Source of the DNA: Proteus terrae subsp. cibarius | Lineage (GTDB): Bacteria > Pseudomonadota > Gammaproteobacteria > Enterobacterales > Enterobacteriaceae | Assembly: GCF_011045835.1 (NCBI RefSeq) | Contig: NZ_CP047349.1 | Span: forward strand, 1,612,001 to 1,676,000 | Length of the DNA: 64,000 nucleotides | Direction of reading: 5' to 3' | In this document: one piece after another, positions 8,441 through 17,420 of the stretch | How the letters are laid out: each line of letters opens with the position of its first letter | Numbering within the stretch: the first letter of the stretch is position 1 | Translations under genes and position numbers: made by a program | The notes under the pieces: generated by a model | The model's database searches: none | Told to the model about the DNA's origin: nothing | The model's input: only the letters and a program-made list of their open reading frames with translations

Positions 8441-9255
8441 TATTGCTCCAACGCTTGACGAATTTGATGCATGACTTCTGGTGTTGAAAGGGTAAAGCCT
8501 AATAATCCCATGTCATCAACAACAACATAATGCTTATTTTTACCTGCAGGTGTGTATTTTATGCCGGGTAATTCCCATAGTTTCTCAATTCCACCAATGC
8601 CTTTAATACCTTCTTTGGTTACAAGCAAAATATCAGGTTGGCTTGCAATAACACCTTCTTGAGAAAGTGGGCGATAGCTTGTAAATCCTTGCATAGCATT
8701 TTTACCACCAACCAGTGAAATAATGGTATCTGCGGCAGTATCTTGACCCGCTGCCATTGGAATAACACCACCATGACTCATGATATAAATGATTTTCTTA
8801 TCGATAGGAGTGGTTGAAATTTGCTTGATAGAGAGGGCGAGTTTCTCTTTTAGTTGATTGCCTTCTTGTTCTTTATTTAAAACAGTCGCAATAGTGTCTA
8901 TTTTTTCATTAATGGCTTCTAATGAATGTGTACCTGTAATGGTTTTTACAGCGACTCCGGCTTCTTTAATACGGCGTAATGCCAAAGAAGGGCGAGCTAA
9001 TTCACTGGTAATGATCAATGTTGGTTTGACAGATAAGATCCCTTCAGGATTTAGCATTCGCATATAACCTACATCAGGAAGTGTTTTCACTTGTTCAGGA
9101 ACTAAGCTGGTGCTGTCTCTTGCAATAATTTGTTCGCCGGCACCCAATGCGAAAACAATTTCTGTAATATCACCACCAATAGTAACGATACGTTCATTAG
9201 CTGAAGTGATGAACGACATTACGCTACACAGGATCAAAAGAAGCCATTTTTTCAT
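8440..9255 (-). CDS. hmuT: HmuT, periplasmic heme-binding protein
   Basis: 271 residues. A Sec signal peptide (MKKWLLLILCSVMSFITSA, cleavage near residue 19) is followed by a class III (TroA/BtuF-like) binding-protein fold starting ERIVTIGGDITEIVFALGAG. Tyr64 in the VGYMRMLNPEGILS segment is a plausible heme ligand, as in the ShuT/HmuT family. It carries heme from the outer-membrane receptors to HmuUV. The ATG has GGAGAATGATTTA upstream. The stop overlaps hmuU by one base; hmuS ends 15 bases upstream. Confidence 0.93.
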   Translation of the reverse strand: MKKWLLLILCSVMSFITSANERIVTIGGDITEIVFALGAGEQIIARDSTSLVPEQVKTLPDVGYMRMLNPEGILSVKPTLIITSELARPSLALRRIKEAGVAVKTITGTHSLEAINEKIDTIATVLNKEQEGNQLKEKLALSIKQISTTPIDKKIIYIMSHGGVIPMAAGQDTAADTIISLVGGKNAMQGFTSYRPLSQEGVIASQPDILLVTKEGIKGIGGIEKLWELPGIKYTPAGKNKHYVVVDDMGLLGFTLSTPEVMHQIRQALEQ

Positions 9256-9270
9256 TAAATCATTCTCCGA

Positions 9271-10320
9271 TTAGGCGATTTTAGTGAGAGTATTCACTTG
9301 TTCACGCCATTGTAGTTGCTCCGCAGTGCCTTCAGTACGTTGTCCATAGAGTTGAGCAATTTGCTGCCCCTTGCTATCAAAGATCTCAAGGCTAGTAACA
9401 AATCCATCTTGAGTTGGTTTGCGTGTTACCCAACTTTCTGCAATTTCACTTTCAATTAAATGAAGAGTAAAAGCCGGATTGAAAACATTGATCCAAACTT
9501 GTTCGCTATTTTCAAATTGATGAGGGACTAGACGGTCAATTTGGCCTGTGAAAATTTGTACACAGCCACGACTACCGACAAATATCATGATCTCGTTTTG
9601 TGCTTCTTTGGCGAGTTCTAACAAGGTTTTCAGGGCGTTGTTATCGACTTGATAAGCAAGATCGTCAGGAACAGCTTTGAATGCTTGTTGACGACTTAAG
9701 TTATTTTCTTTTAGTAATTTGAAGAATTGGTGAACATCAGTCATTGAACGCCATTGTTGTTCAAGTTGTTCTGCTAATTCATTACTAACAGGTGTGTTTG
9801 AGTATGGCTCAACAGGTGTGATATCGAGAGCCGGGTTTTCTTCCAATAAGAATGATTGAATAAGTGCATCCCATTCATCCATATTCGTGTTATCTGTCGC
9901 ATAGACTTTATGTAATGCATCACCATGCATATCAAAGAACTGAATACTATAACGCGTCCCTTTTGATGTCTCTTCGGTAAATGCAAAAATGCTTGACCAG
10001 TAAGCGAAGAAAAAGCGTAAATCCATTGCACGCGGGTTTAAAATTAAACCTGCGTGATCGTTAAAGCGGGCATTTGTGTATTCACCAAGATGTTCATGAA
10101 CAGCAATATCATTACGAGTAATGGCTTTGACTTCACCCACTTTACTTAAGGCTTTTAATAATTCTTGTACATCGTTACGTAAGCGTTTTGCATCATGTCC
10201 TACGCGTGCATATGTTAATTCGGCTTCACTTACATTTAAGTATGCTGCCAGATCACGGGCGTAAGGTGCTTTTTTATCCGCTTTTGCTTGCAGGTAGCTC
10301 TCATAAAGAGGTTTATTCAC
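9271..10320 (-). CDS. hmuS: HmuS, cytoplasmic heme-degrading/heme-trafficking protein
   Basis: 349 residues, the length of the HemS/ChuS/HmuS family, which is built of two structural repeats and binds imported heme in the cytoplasm; family members release iron or pass heme on. No signal peptide is present. NPRAMDLRFFFAYWSSIFAF at about residues 95-114 is a conserved stretch of the first half. The start has AGGAG eight bases upstream. It lies between the receptor hmuR2 (39 bases) and hmuT (15 bases). The proximal heme His could not be assigned with certainty. Confidence 0.9.
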   Translation of the reverse strand: MNKPLYESYLQAKADKKAPYARDLAAYLNVSEAELTYARVGHDAKRLRNDVQELLKALSKVGEVKAITRNDIAVHEHLGEYTNARFNDHAGLILNPRAMDLRFFFAYWSSIFAFTEETSKGTRYSIQFFDMHGDALHKVYATDNTNMDEWDALIQSFLLEENPALDITPVEPYSNTPVSNELAEQLEQQWRSMTDVHQFFKLLKENNLSRQQAFKAVPDDLAYQVDNNALKTLLELAKEAQNEIMIFVGSRGCVQIFTGQIDRLVPHQFENSEQVWINVFNPAFTLHLIESEIAESWVTRKPTQDGFVTSLEIFDSKGQQIAQLYGQRTEGTAEQLQWREQVNTLTKIA

Positions 10321-10359
10321 AGAAACTCCTATTGTATCTATCGTTGATTTTATTGTTAA

Positions 10360-12387
10360 TTACCATTGATAACTCACAAGTACTTTTGCATTTCGGCCTT
10401 CTTGAGGAATACCTGCAGAAGAATAATATGTTTTATCAAATGCGTTACTCAGTACAAATGAGGTTGTTAGCCCCTTTAATGAGGCATCACCTTCATAACG
10501 AAGGTAAAAATCATTAACACCATAACCCGCTTGTTGGCGATTAGTTGGGCGATTAAAACGGTCATGGTTGGTAAAATCCGTTTTTTTGGTAAATTGACCG
10601 ACCCAACCCACAGAAAAATCAGTATTTGGTACAGGAACATCAAAGCGACTGGTTAATGTATCTGGCTCAATTGAGGTAATTGAGGCATTAGTCGCATTAT
10701 CTTTTCCTTTGGTATGGTTGTAGGCTAAATCCCAATTAAAGAATTTTGATTGGTAGCTCATAGAAACATCCCATCCCCAAATAGTTGCCCTTGAAATATT
10801 TGTTGATTGTGTATATCCCTGAAAAATAGCAACATCTGCATCAATATAATCTTTTGCACGAGTATTGAAATGGGCTGCTTTAATTTTCAGATTATCATTA
10901 TTAGATAATAAGTCGTCGAATTGAAAACCGAATCCGTATTCAGTTGTTGAATTGGTTTCAGGCTTTAAATTAGGATTTGGACGCCAATAGTTTGTTGGCG
11001 CACCGGGGAAAGGTGCATCAAAATGTTTTGCATCGTTATACATCTCCCCTAAAGTTGGCGCTCTAAACGCCTGTGAGTAAGAGGTATAAAGCATCGACCA
11101 ATCAGTCGGTGTAATACTGATTGCTCCTTTTGATGACCATTTATCCGCAGTAATATCATCATAACGATTGTTTTGGCTTTTATATTTGTCAAAACGCGTT
11201 CCTAAAATTAAGGAGACAGGTAAATCACGTAGAGTGACTTCATCTTGTACCCAACCTGACATAAAGCGGATATCGGCTTGTGGGAAGCTTTCTGCATTTT
11301 GACTTGGTGATTGTTTTTGTTTATAAACTTCGCCGCCATAAGTCAATTCATGTGATGCAACGCTGTATGTACCTACTTGTGAGCGGTTTTCGAGTTTTAC
11401 GCCATAGGTTTTTTGTTCTCGACCTTCAAAACCTTTTTGTATCGTTTTGGCATTGATATCAACTTCACTGTAGTAAGCCTGTGTTTTCAAATTAATCCAT
11501 TGTGAATCTGAAGGATCAAATTGATAGGTTAGCTGAACATCTTTTTGTGTTGTGGTGCGATCAGTTTCTACATTGGCAAGTGTAGGATTTGAGGGAACTT
11601 GAGGGTTTTTGGGTTGATTTGTATTGTTATGATAATAGCGGAATTGTCCACTTAACGTGTTGCTATCATCAATTAACCAGCGCCCTTTAGAAAGAAGATT
11701 AATAATGGTTTCGTCATTTTGAGCACGATAACCGCCACCATAGCGGGTATCGCCTTTATCGCGAGCTGATAATGTAACAAGTCCATCAAGGTTATCGTGT
11801 CTACCAAAAGCAGTAACACCTAAACCTTGGCTATGTTGAGCAGTATTACCAAGACCAGTAATACGTACGCCACCTTGTTCATTTTTTGAAAGTAGATCGC
11901 TTGCATCAACAGTATCGTAAGCAATAACACCGCCAAGAGCTCCACTACCATATAAAAGAGCAGAAGGGCCACGGATAACTTCAACTTGTTTTATAAGTAA
12001 AGGATCGACAAAAATACTGTCGATATGACCGGTGTCTGTTCCTTGGCGCACGCCATCTACAAGTGTCAGTATTCCATTTTTACTGTATCCACGCATACTG
12101 ATGGTTTCACCATTAGTACGACCTGCACCCGAAATAGAAATTCCGGGTACATGACGAAGTAATTCAGAAGCACTTCCTGCGGTTTCTGATAACGCATTAT
12201 TATTTTTTATAACCGTTGACATCATGGGCAATGTAAAGCTATCGCGTTCACTACCTGTCGCATAAACAGTAAGTACCTCTGATTTTCTTCCCTCATTAGT
12301 TTGTGTTTTCTCTTGTGCAGACACACAAGCAGAAGAGACAGCAACAGCCAGCAAACTAAATTTAATCAATAAAGATGACTGAGACAT
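10360..12387 (-). CDS. hmuR2: HmuR2, TonB-dependent outer-membrane heme receptor
   Basis: 675 residues: signal peptide (about 1-24), a TonB box-like SEVLTVYA at 36-43, plug domain to about residue 160, then a 22-strand-type barrel ending in a C-terminal aromatic (SYQW). It has the complete heme-receptor signature: FRAP at 441-444, His455, NPNL at 471-474, and a plug histidine (His121, in TDTGHID) that matches the plug heme ligand of HemR-type receptors as I remember it. It imports heme into the periplasm using TonB-ExbBD. It follows hmuR1 after 68 bases that contain a small hairpin but no Fur box, so it probably depends on the operon promoter. Confidence 0.93.
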   Translation of the reverse strand: MSQSSLLIKFSLLAVAVSSACVSAQEKTQTNEGRKSEVLTVYATGSERDSFTLPMMSTVIKNNNALSETAGSASELLRHVPGISISGAGRTNGETISMRGYSKNGILTLVDGVRQGTDTGHIDSIFVDPLLIKQVEVIRGPSALLYGSGALGGVIAYDTVDASDLLSKNEQGGVRITGLGNTAQHSQGLGVTAFGRHDNLDGLVTLSARDKGDTRYGGGYRAQNDETIINLLSKGRWLIDDSNTLSGQFRYYHNNTNQPKNPQVPSNPTLANVETDRTTTQKDVQLTYQFDPSDSQWINLKTQAYYSEVDINAKTIQKGFEGREQKTYGVKLENRSQVGTYSVASHELTYGGEVYKQKQSPSQNAESFPQADIRFMSGWVQDEVTLRDLPVSLILGTRFDKYKSQNNRYDDITADKWSSKGAISITPTDWSMLYTSYSQAFRAPTLGEMYNDAKHFDAPFPGAPTNYWRPNPNLKPETNSTTEYGFGFQFDDLLSNNDNLKIKAAHFNTRAKDYIDADVAIFQGYTQSTNISRATIWGWDVSMSYQSKFFNWDLAYNHTKGKDNATNASITSIEPDTLTSRFDVPVPNTDFSVGWVGQFTKKTDFTNHDRFNRPTNRQQAGYGVNDFYLRYEGDASLKGLTTSFVLSNAFDKTYYSSAGIPQEGRNAKVLVSYQW

Positions 12388-12411
12388 GCAGATGGATCTC
12401 CGTTATTTAAT

Positions 12412-12428
12412 GGGCTGTTAAACAGCCC
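12412..12428 (-). repeat. Intercistronic hairpin between hmuR1 and hmuR2
   Basis: GGGCTG-TTAAA-CAGCCC forms a compact GC-rich stem-loop in the 68-base gap. Only a short T-tract follows on the minus strand (CCATTAAAT), so it is more likely an mRNA stabiliser, processing site or partial terminator than a full stop. Confidence 0.55.
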
Positions 12429-12455
12429 TTTGTTATGTAAATCATTGCTCCTTAT

Positions 12456-14642
12456 CTACCAGCGATAACTGACGGATATTTTGATATTTCTGCCTTCTTG
12501 TGGCACACCTAATGCCGAGAAATATTCTCGATTAAAGGCATTAGCGAGTACCAATGCAGCTTGAATATCTTTATTGTTTTGAGATTGATAACTGATTGAG
12601 AAATCGTGAATGCCATAGCCCGGATATTGAGCAATAAGCTCTTGCATTCGATTTGTTGTTTTGCCTTTTACGTGAGGTGCTCTTCCTTTATGTGTGCCTT
12701 TATTTTCAGTTGCACTAGCAAATTTTCCTGACCACCCTAATGAGAAGGAAGTTTTAGCAATAGGAAGTTGAATAAAGGTTGTGAGTATTTCAGGGCGAAC
12801 AGGCGAAATGGTTTCATGTGTAGTTAATTCAAGGGTTCGAGTACGGTTATAACCTAACCCAATAGAAATTAATGGATGTGAATAGCGTAAGCCGAGATCA
12901 ATACCGTCGATAAGTGCTTGTGGAATATTAATAGCTTGCAGGTGAAGTTTTTTCGTTAATACATTAGCATCCCAAATATCATACGTAATATAGTCTATCG
13001 TTTTCGTATCAAAATAAGCCGCATTCAGAGAAAATTCATCATTAGATGCTAATAAGTGTGGAAAAGTCAGTTTTCCACCATATTCCCAAGTACGATTTTT
13101 TTCAGGACTAAGATTAGGGTTTGGGATCCAAAATCCTTTTGCAGTACGACCAAAAATAGCGGGTATTTCAAAATGAAGAGAGTCGTTAAACATTTCATTT
13201 AGCGTTGGCACTCTCATATTGGTTGAATATGAGGTATAGAGTTGTAGCCATTGTGTTGGTGTAAAGGTTAGAGCAATATTTTTACTAATATCGCTTTCAC
13301 TTGTTTGATGAAAATCGGGTTTATGTTGTTTAAAATCCGCTAAAAGCGAATTTAGCTCACTTTGAGGTTTATTTTTATAATAGTGATAACGCAAACCGGT
13401 TGTTAATGCTAAAGGTAAATGTGGTGTTGATAGTTGACTTTCCACCCAACCAGCAACATAAACCATTTTTGCGAGAGGGAAATTCTTTGCTGCTTGGTTA
13501 GAAACCATTTTTTGTTGATAAGTTTCTGATCCTAGAATGATTTTTTGATTTAATTTATCTAAATAGGAAAATTGAGAGCTATTCTCAATTTTTAGCCCAT
13601 AAGTTAATTGTGTCCGATCTTCATTTCTACCTATTTTCCCTTGTTGATTTTTTCTACGTTGATAATCAGAAAGGGAAGTATCGGTTAAAAATATTTGATT
13701 AATATTGAATTGTGAGTAATACAAATGACTGGTTAAATTAACCCAACTTTGTGTTTCAGGCTCATAATGATAAGTAACAGAATAATTTTTCTGTTCAGAT
13801 TTGCGTTCTACTTGGTTACTTTCATTCTTACCAAACCCACCTATGCGATGCAAAACTTCTCTCTGAGTACCTTTATTCTCATAGTGTCGTGCTGAAAAAA
13901 TGAATGTCTGATTTTCTGTTGGATAGAGATAGGCTTTAGCAAAAAAATTATTAATATGTTCGTGGTTTTCGAGTTTTTTGCCATTAGCTAAGTGAATAGG
14001 GCCTCGTTGACGCTGGCTGTAAGCAAATAAACCTTCAGCAATATCGTATCGTCCCGCAATAATCCCTCCATAAGTGAAGTGCCTATCAGCAGATGAAAGC
14101 GAGGTAAATAATTTGGCACTGAGTTTCTCATCTATTTTTAATAAGTTACGAGGCTCAAGCGTTTGAAATGAAACAACACCGCCCATTGCCCCATTACCGT
14201 GTAACACAGGGGATGAACCATGTTTTATATCAATACGTTTAACTAATGAAGGATCGAGAAAAATACCACCTAAATTATTGATCGTATTTTCTAAAGGTTG
14301 CTCGATTCCATCGACTAAGATCTTAACGCCTTTTTGATCATAGCCACGCATAAGGATGTTCGCGCCATTCGTAACACCTGTTCCTGATAGGGTTGCGCCA
14401 GCCACTTTATTTAGCATTTCACCAGTGGTTGATGCAGTTTGTGCTTGAGGTATCGAACTATCAAGAATGGAATGAAAGTCGTGAGTTGTTTTATCAATGG
14501 AATGACCGACAACCGTGAGAGAGTCCATCTCTGTATTGTCTGATTGTGCAGAGGCAATAGGGGGGTACAACAAGCAAAGAGCTGTCGCTATACCTGAATA
14601 TTTGAAATGTTTTTTCAGCATACACATACCATAAATGTCCAT
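12456..14642 (-). CDS. hmuR1: HmuR1, second TonB-dependent heme/hemoprotein receptor with altered heme motifs
   Basis: 728 residues; the ATG at 14642 has AAGGAC upstream, although a start at 14621 (MLKKHFKYSG) would give a more normal signal peptide. It is homologous to HmuR2 over plug and barrel and ends in SYRW. The family FRAP box is MRVP (474-477); His488 and NPNL (506-509) are kept. The plug histidine found in HmuR2 is missing: the loop between DGIEQ and IFLDP contains no His and is two residues longer. It may bind a different heme source or act as an accessory receptor. First receptor after hemP. The symbol follows the Proteus hmuR1-hmuR2 order as I remember it. Confidence 0.85.
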   Translation of the reverse strand: MDIYGMCMLKKHFKYSGIATALCLLYPPIASAQSDNTEMDSLTVVGHSIDKTTHDFHSILDSSIPQAQTASTTGEMLNKVAGATLSGTGVTNGANILMRGYDQKGVKILVDGIEQPLENTINNLGGIFLDPSLVKRIDIKHGSSPVLHGNGAMGGVVSFQTLEPRNLLKIDEKLSAKLFTSLSSADRHFTYGGIIAGRYDIAEGLFAYSQRQRGPIHLANGKKLENHEHINNFFAKAYLYPTENQTFIFSARHYENKGTQREVLHRIGGFGKNESNQVERKSEQKNYSVTYHYEPETQSWVNLTSHLYYSQFNINQIFLTDTSLSDYQRRKNQQGKIGRNEDRTQLTYGLKIENSSQFSYLDKLNQKIILGSETYQQKMVSNQAAKNFPLAKMVYVAGWVESQLSTPHLPLALTTGLRYHYYKNKPQSELNSLLADFKQHKPDFHQTSESDISKNIALTFTPTQWLQLYTSYSTNMRVPTLNEMFNDSLHFEIPAIFGRTAKGFWIPNPNLSPEKNRTWEYGGKLTFPHLLASNDEFSLNAAYFDTKTIDYITYDIWDANVLTKKLHLQAINIPQALIDGIDLGLRYSHPLISIGLGYNRTRTLELTTHETISPVRPEILTTFIQLPIAKTSFSLGWSGKFASATENKGTHKGRAPHVKGKTTNRMQELIAQYPGYGIHDFSISYQSQNNKDIQAALVLANAFNREYFSALGVPQEGRNIKISVSYRW

Positions 14643-14723
14643 AAAAAGTCCTTGTATATGGAGTTATTTAGCTGGCTGCCTAGCTGAGGGGGTAGGTGGC
14701 TTGCAAGTTATTATCAAAAATGA

Positions 14724-14906
14724 TTATTTAGTCAGGATTAATTTTCCCGCCTTTGTTTGACGCAGTTGATACAACTCTCCGTTGTGTTGAATGTAAACCA
14801 CGCCATCTTTACCCAATAACTCAATGCTATTGATTGATTGAATTATCGAAGAATGAGAATTCTGTTTAATTAAAGAACTATCCAAATTATTAGCTTTTTT
14901 ATTCAT
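14724..14906 (-). CDS. hemP: HemP/HmuP-family small hemin uptake protein
   Basis: 60 residues ending ELLGKDGVVYIQHNGELYQLRQTKAGKLILTK-type sequence: the last 30 residues, from IELLG to KLILTK, are the conserved HemP domain (Yersinia HemP, E. coli YdiE). The N-terminal half is variable and Ser/Asn-rich. In other bacteria HmuP-type proteins act as co-activators of heme-uptake genes; HemP here is encoded first in the operon, directly after the Fur box and 81 bases before hmuR1. Aromatic, basic and short, with no membrane segment. Confidence 0.9.
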   Translation of the reverse strand: MNKKANNLDSSLIKQNSHSSIIQSINSIELLGKDGVVYIQHNGELYQLRQTKAGKLILTK

Positions 14907-14932
14907 AACATATCAAGAGTAATAAGCGTTAT

Positions 14933-14951
14933 CATTATGATAATCATTATC
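14933..14951. promoter_or_regulatory. Fur box of the hemP-hmu operon
   Basis: CATTATGATAATCATTATC matches 17 of 19 consensus positions and is extended by further overlapping Fur repeats on both sides (about 14927-14955, GTTATCATTATG...CATTATCGTTAAC). It is 27 bases upstream of the hemP start, where the promoter must be, so iron-bound Fur should repress the whole operon. Confidence 0.88.
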
Positions 14952-15128
14952 GTTAACAAAAGTGTTTAGACAAGCTTTTTTTAACTTAAACAGGTAAATT
15001 TAAGCCATATTGTGAATAACTAAACGCTATACGATGAAAATTAAAACAATGGAATAAAAGAGACTTATATTTTTCTCAAAATATAATGTCAATAAAAGGG
15101 GGAGTTTGGATGAAAGTAGAAGACAAGA

Positions 15129-15151
15129 TAAAAGGGGTAAAGATTACCCCT
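15129..15151 (-). terminator. Terminator of aroH
   Basis: Minus strand AGGGGTAA-TCT-TTACCCCT followed by TTTTATCTT, 16 bases after the aroH stop: an eight-base GC-containing stem with a T-tract. Confidence 0.8.
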
Positions 15152-15166
15152 GAATAGATAAGTTTA

Positions 15167-16213
15167 TTAAAATCGACTCTCAACGGCTTGTGCTAATAAC
15201 TCAAGAAGCTGTTCTGTGTCATTCCAACTTAAACAAGGATCAGTGATAGATTGCCCATAATTAAGCGGTTTATTTTGTACGACTTTTTGTGAGCCTTCTT
15301 GTAAAAAGCTTTCAGCCATCACACCTACGATCGCTTGTGAGCCATCTTTAATTTGCTGACCAACATTTCTGGCTACTTCTAATTGGCGACGATGAATTTT
15401 TTCACAGTTGCCATGACTAAAATCGATAATAAGATATTCTGGTAAATCCACTTGTTTTAGTGCATCCACCGCGTCAGCGATATCGCTTGCGTGATAATTC
15501 GGCTTTTTACCTCCACGCATAATAATATGTCCATAAGGATTACCACTGGTTTGGTAAATCGTCATACGGCCATTTTTATCAGGGGATAAGAAAGTATGAC
15601 CTACACGAGAAGCGCGAATAGCATCAATGGCAATACGGGTATTACCATCGGTACCATTTTTGAATCCCACAGGGCAAGAGAGTGCAGAAGCCATTTCACG
15701 ATGAACTTGGCTTTCTGTTGTTCTTGCACCAATGGCGCCCCAGCTAATTAAATCTGCAATATATTGGCCTGTAACCATATCGAGAAATTCAGTTGCAGTG
15801 GGCAAACCTAACGTATTTATTTCAATTAATAGCTTTCTCGCAAGGCGAATACCTTCGTTGACATTGCAAGAGTTATCAAGGTAAGGGTCAGAGATTAAGC
15901 CTTTCCAGCCAATAACCGTACGTGGCTTTTCAAAGTAGGTTCTCATGACGATTTCTAAGCGCTCATGATAACGCTCTTTTAGCTGATTAAGTTTAGTTGC
16001 GTACTCTTTGGCGGCTTTAGGATCATGAATAGAGCAAGGTCCTACAATCACTAATAGTCGTTTGTCTTCGCCGGTAAGGATCGCTTCAATTCGTTTACGT
16101 GCTGATGTGATATTTTGGGTTATCTCATCAGAAATGGGGAACTCTTTTGCTAAGGTTTCTGGTGTTACCAGACTGTCTAGCACCTTAGTCCGTAGTTCGT
16201 CTGTCTTTAACAT
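15167..16213 (-). CDS. aroH: AroH, 3-deoxy-7-phosphoheptulonate (DAHP) synthase, Trp-sensitive type
   Basis: 348 residues, the exact E. coli AroH length, and closer to AroH than to AroF/AroG by memory (start LKTDELRT, GEDKRLLVI, end TEQLLELLAQAVESRF). It condenses PEP and erythrose-4-phosphate, the first step of the shikimate pathway. Type I motifs are VGPCSIHD (about 57-64), KPRT, GARTTESQ and KNGTDGN. Its neighbours ppsR and ppsA on one side and hemP on the other match the E. coli aroH-ydiE neighbourhood. I did not find a TrpR operator (CTAG-type palindrome) upstream; a CRP-like site is present. Confidence 0.94.
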   Translation of the reverse strand: MLKTDELRTKVLDSLVTPETLAKEFPISDEITQNITSARKRIEAILTGEDKRLLVIVGPCSIHDPKAAKEYATKLNQLKERYHERLEIVMRTYFEKPRTVIGWKGLISDPYLDNSCNVNEGIRLARKLLIEINTLGLPTATEFLDMVTGQYIADLISWGAIGARTTESQVHREMASALSCPVGFKNGTDGNTRIAIDAIRASRVGHTFLSPDKNGRMTIYQTSGNPYGHIIMRGGKKPNYHASDIADAVDALKQVDLPEYLIIDFSHGNCEKIHRRQLEVARNVGQQIKDGSQAIVGVMAESFLQEGSQKVVQNKPLNYGQSITDPCLSWNDTEQLLELLAQAVESRF

Positions 16214-16249
16214 AATTCATCTCAATAAATATACAGGGTAAGTCTACCC

Positions 16250-16265
16250 AGTGATTAAGATCACA
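16250..16265. promoter_or_regulatory. CRP-like site upstream of aroH
   Basis: AGTGATTAAGATCACA fits TGTGA-N6-TCACA at nine of ten half-site bases. It is 37 bases upstream of the aroH start. A short hairpin (GGGTA-AGTC-TACCC, 16236-16249) separates it from the gene. Candidate only. Confidence 0.35.
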
Positions 16266-16334
16266 ATAAACGAAATTCAGCTAATTTCAACAGCGTTCAC
16301 AGAGAAAAACGAATAAAAAAGTCGCCAGAAAGAG

Positions 16335-17201
16335 TTAAAACATTCTTCTCGCTAATCCCATGGAATCAATTACCTTGGTTGAAATTTCTTCAACAGAATA
16401 ATTTGTGGTGTTGAGATAAGGAATATTATTTTTTCTAAAAAGGGCTTCCACTTCAGCTAATTCGATTCTACATTGGCGAATTGATGCATAACGGCTATTT
16501 TCACGACGTTCACCACGGATAGCAGCAAGACGTTCTGGTGCAATGGTTAAGCCAAATAATTTATGTTGATATTCTTTTAGTTCCGCAGGTAGTTTTAAGA
16601 AATCCATATCATCTGCAGTAAATGGATAGTTAGCGGCTTGAATACCAAATTGCATCGCTAAATAGAGGCTGGTGGGCGTTTTTCCACAACGAGAAACACC
16701 AATTAAGATCACTTGAGCTTGGTCGAGATTCCGTAATGATATGCCATCATCATGGGAAAGGGTGTATTCGATTGCAGCAATACGAGCATCATATTTGCTA
16801 AGGTTTTTTTCAGTTAATCCGTGGGTTTTGTTTAATTTTGGCGATGCATGGATCCCTACTTCTTTTTCAAGTGGTATTACGAGAGATTGCACAATATCCT
16901 GACAAAAACCTTCACTACTATTTATTATCTGTTTAACTTCTGGGCTGATAATAGAATAAAAAACAAGAGGCTTAGCACCACTCTTTTTATAAATTTCAGA
17001 GATTTTCTGTTTTATTTCTTCAGCTCTTTCCACAGTAGAAACAAAAGGTAATGTATAACTTTTCATTTTTAATGGAAATTGAGAAAGTACCGCATGACCT
17101 AATACTTCTGCCGTAATTGCTGTACCATCAGAGATAAAAAAGACTGTTCTATCAATGGGTTCATTATTATCACAATTAATAGAATTCAAGCTTAATATCA
17201 T
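16335..17201 (-). CDS. ppsR: PpsR, PEP synthase regulatory protein (bifunctional kinase/pyrophosphorylase)
   Basis: 288 residues from the ATG at 17201 (AAAAAGG eight bases upstream); the longer frame starts at a GTG. E. coli PpsR (YdiA) has 277. It inactivates PEP synthetase by ADP-dependent phosphorylation of a Thr beside the catalytic His and reactivates it by Pi-dependent dephosphorylation. [16 protein letters not shown] start (here [12 protein letters not shown], 19-30) and P-loop GVSRCGKT at 168-175 are visible. It is divergent from its target gene ppsA, sharing a 219-base control region. Confidence 0.95.
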   Translation of the reverse strand: MILSLNSINCDNNEPIDRTVFFISDGTAITAEVLGHAVLSQFPLKMKSYTLPFVSTVERAEEIKQKISEIYKKSGAKPLVFYSIISPEVKQIINSSEGFCQDIVQSLVIPLEKEVGIHASPKLNKTHGLTEKNLSKYDARIAAIEYTLSHDDGISLRNLDQAQVILIGVSRCGKTPTSLYLAMQFGIQAANYPFTADDMDFLKLPAELKEYQHKLFGLTIAPERLAAIRGERRENSRYASIRQCRIELAEVEALFRKNNIPYLNTTNYSVEEISTKVIDSMGLARRMF

Positions 17202-17294
17202 AACGCTCACCTTTTTTTAGCTGAATTAGCAAATCAAACAATATTATCTAAAGCATTTTTAGTGATTATAAAGGATAAAAAAATAAAGTTTTCT

Positions 17295-17310
17295 GGTTGA
17301 TCGATTCACC
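17295..17310. promoter_or_regulatory. Cra (FruR)-like operator between ppsR and ppsA
   Basis: GGTTGATCGATTCACC contains TTGATCGATTCA, ten of twelve identical to TGAATCGATTCA. In E. coli Cra activates ppsA. A near-palindrome ATCACATTGTGAT follows at 17326-17338. The position, about 111 bases upstream of the ppsA start, is suitable. Confidence 0.55.
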
Positions 17311-17420
17311 TTTCTATATTCAGCATCACATTGTGATACGCTTATTTACGTTGTCGTTTTGACAGCGGGTTTTTCTTTTTTTTCTCTCTCTCATAATTGT
17401 TTAAAAAAGGATTGTTCTCA

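Noticed and set aside
10188..10517. 109-codon plus-strand ORF across the hmuS-hmuR2 junction
   Set aside because: Shadow of two well-supported minus-strand genes; composition is that of an antisense frame.
10360..14642. Recent duplication or frameshifted gene creating two hmuR copies
   Set aside because: Both frames are open over full length and the proteins are too diverged in sequence and length for a recent duplication.
16214..16334. TrpR operator upstream of aroH
   Set aside because: No CTAG-centred palindrome of the TrpR type was found, so Trp control of transcription is not supported by the sequence.
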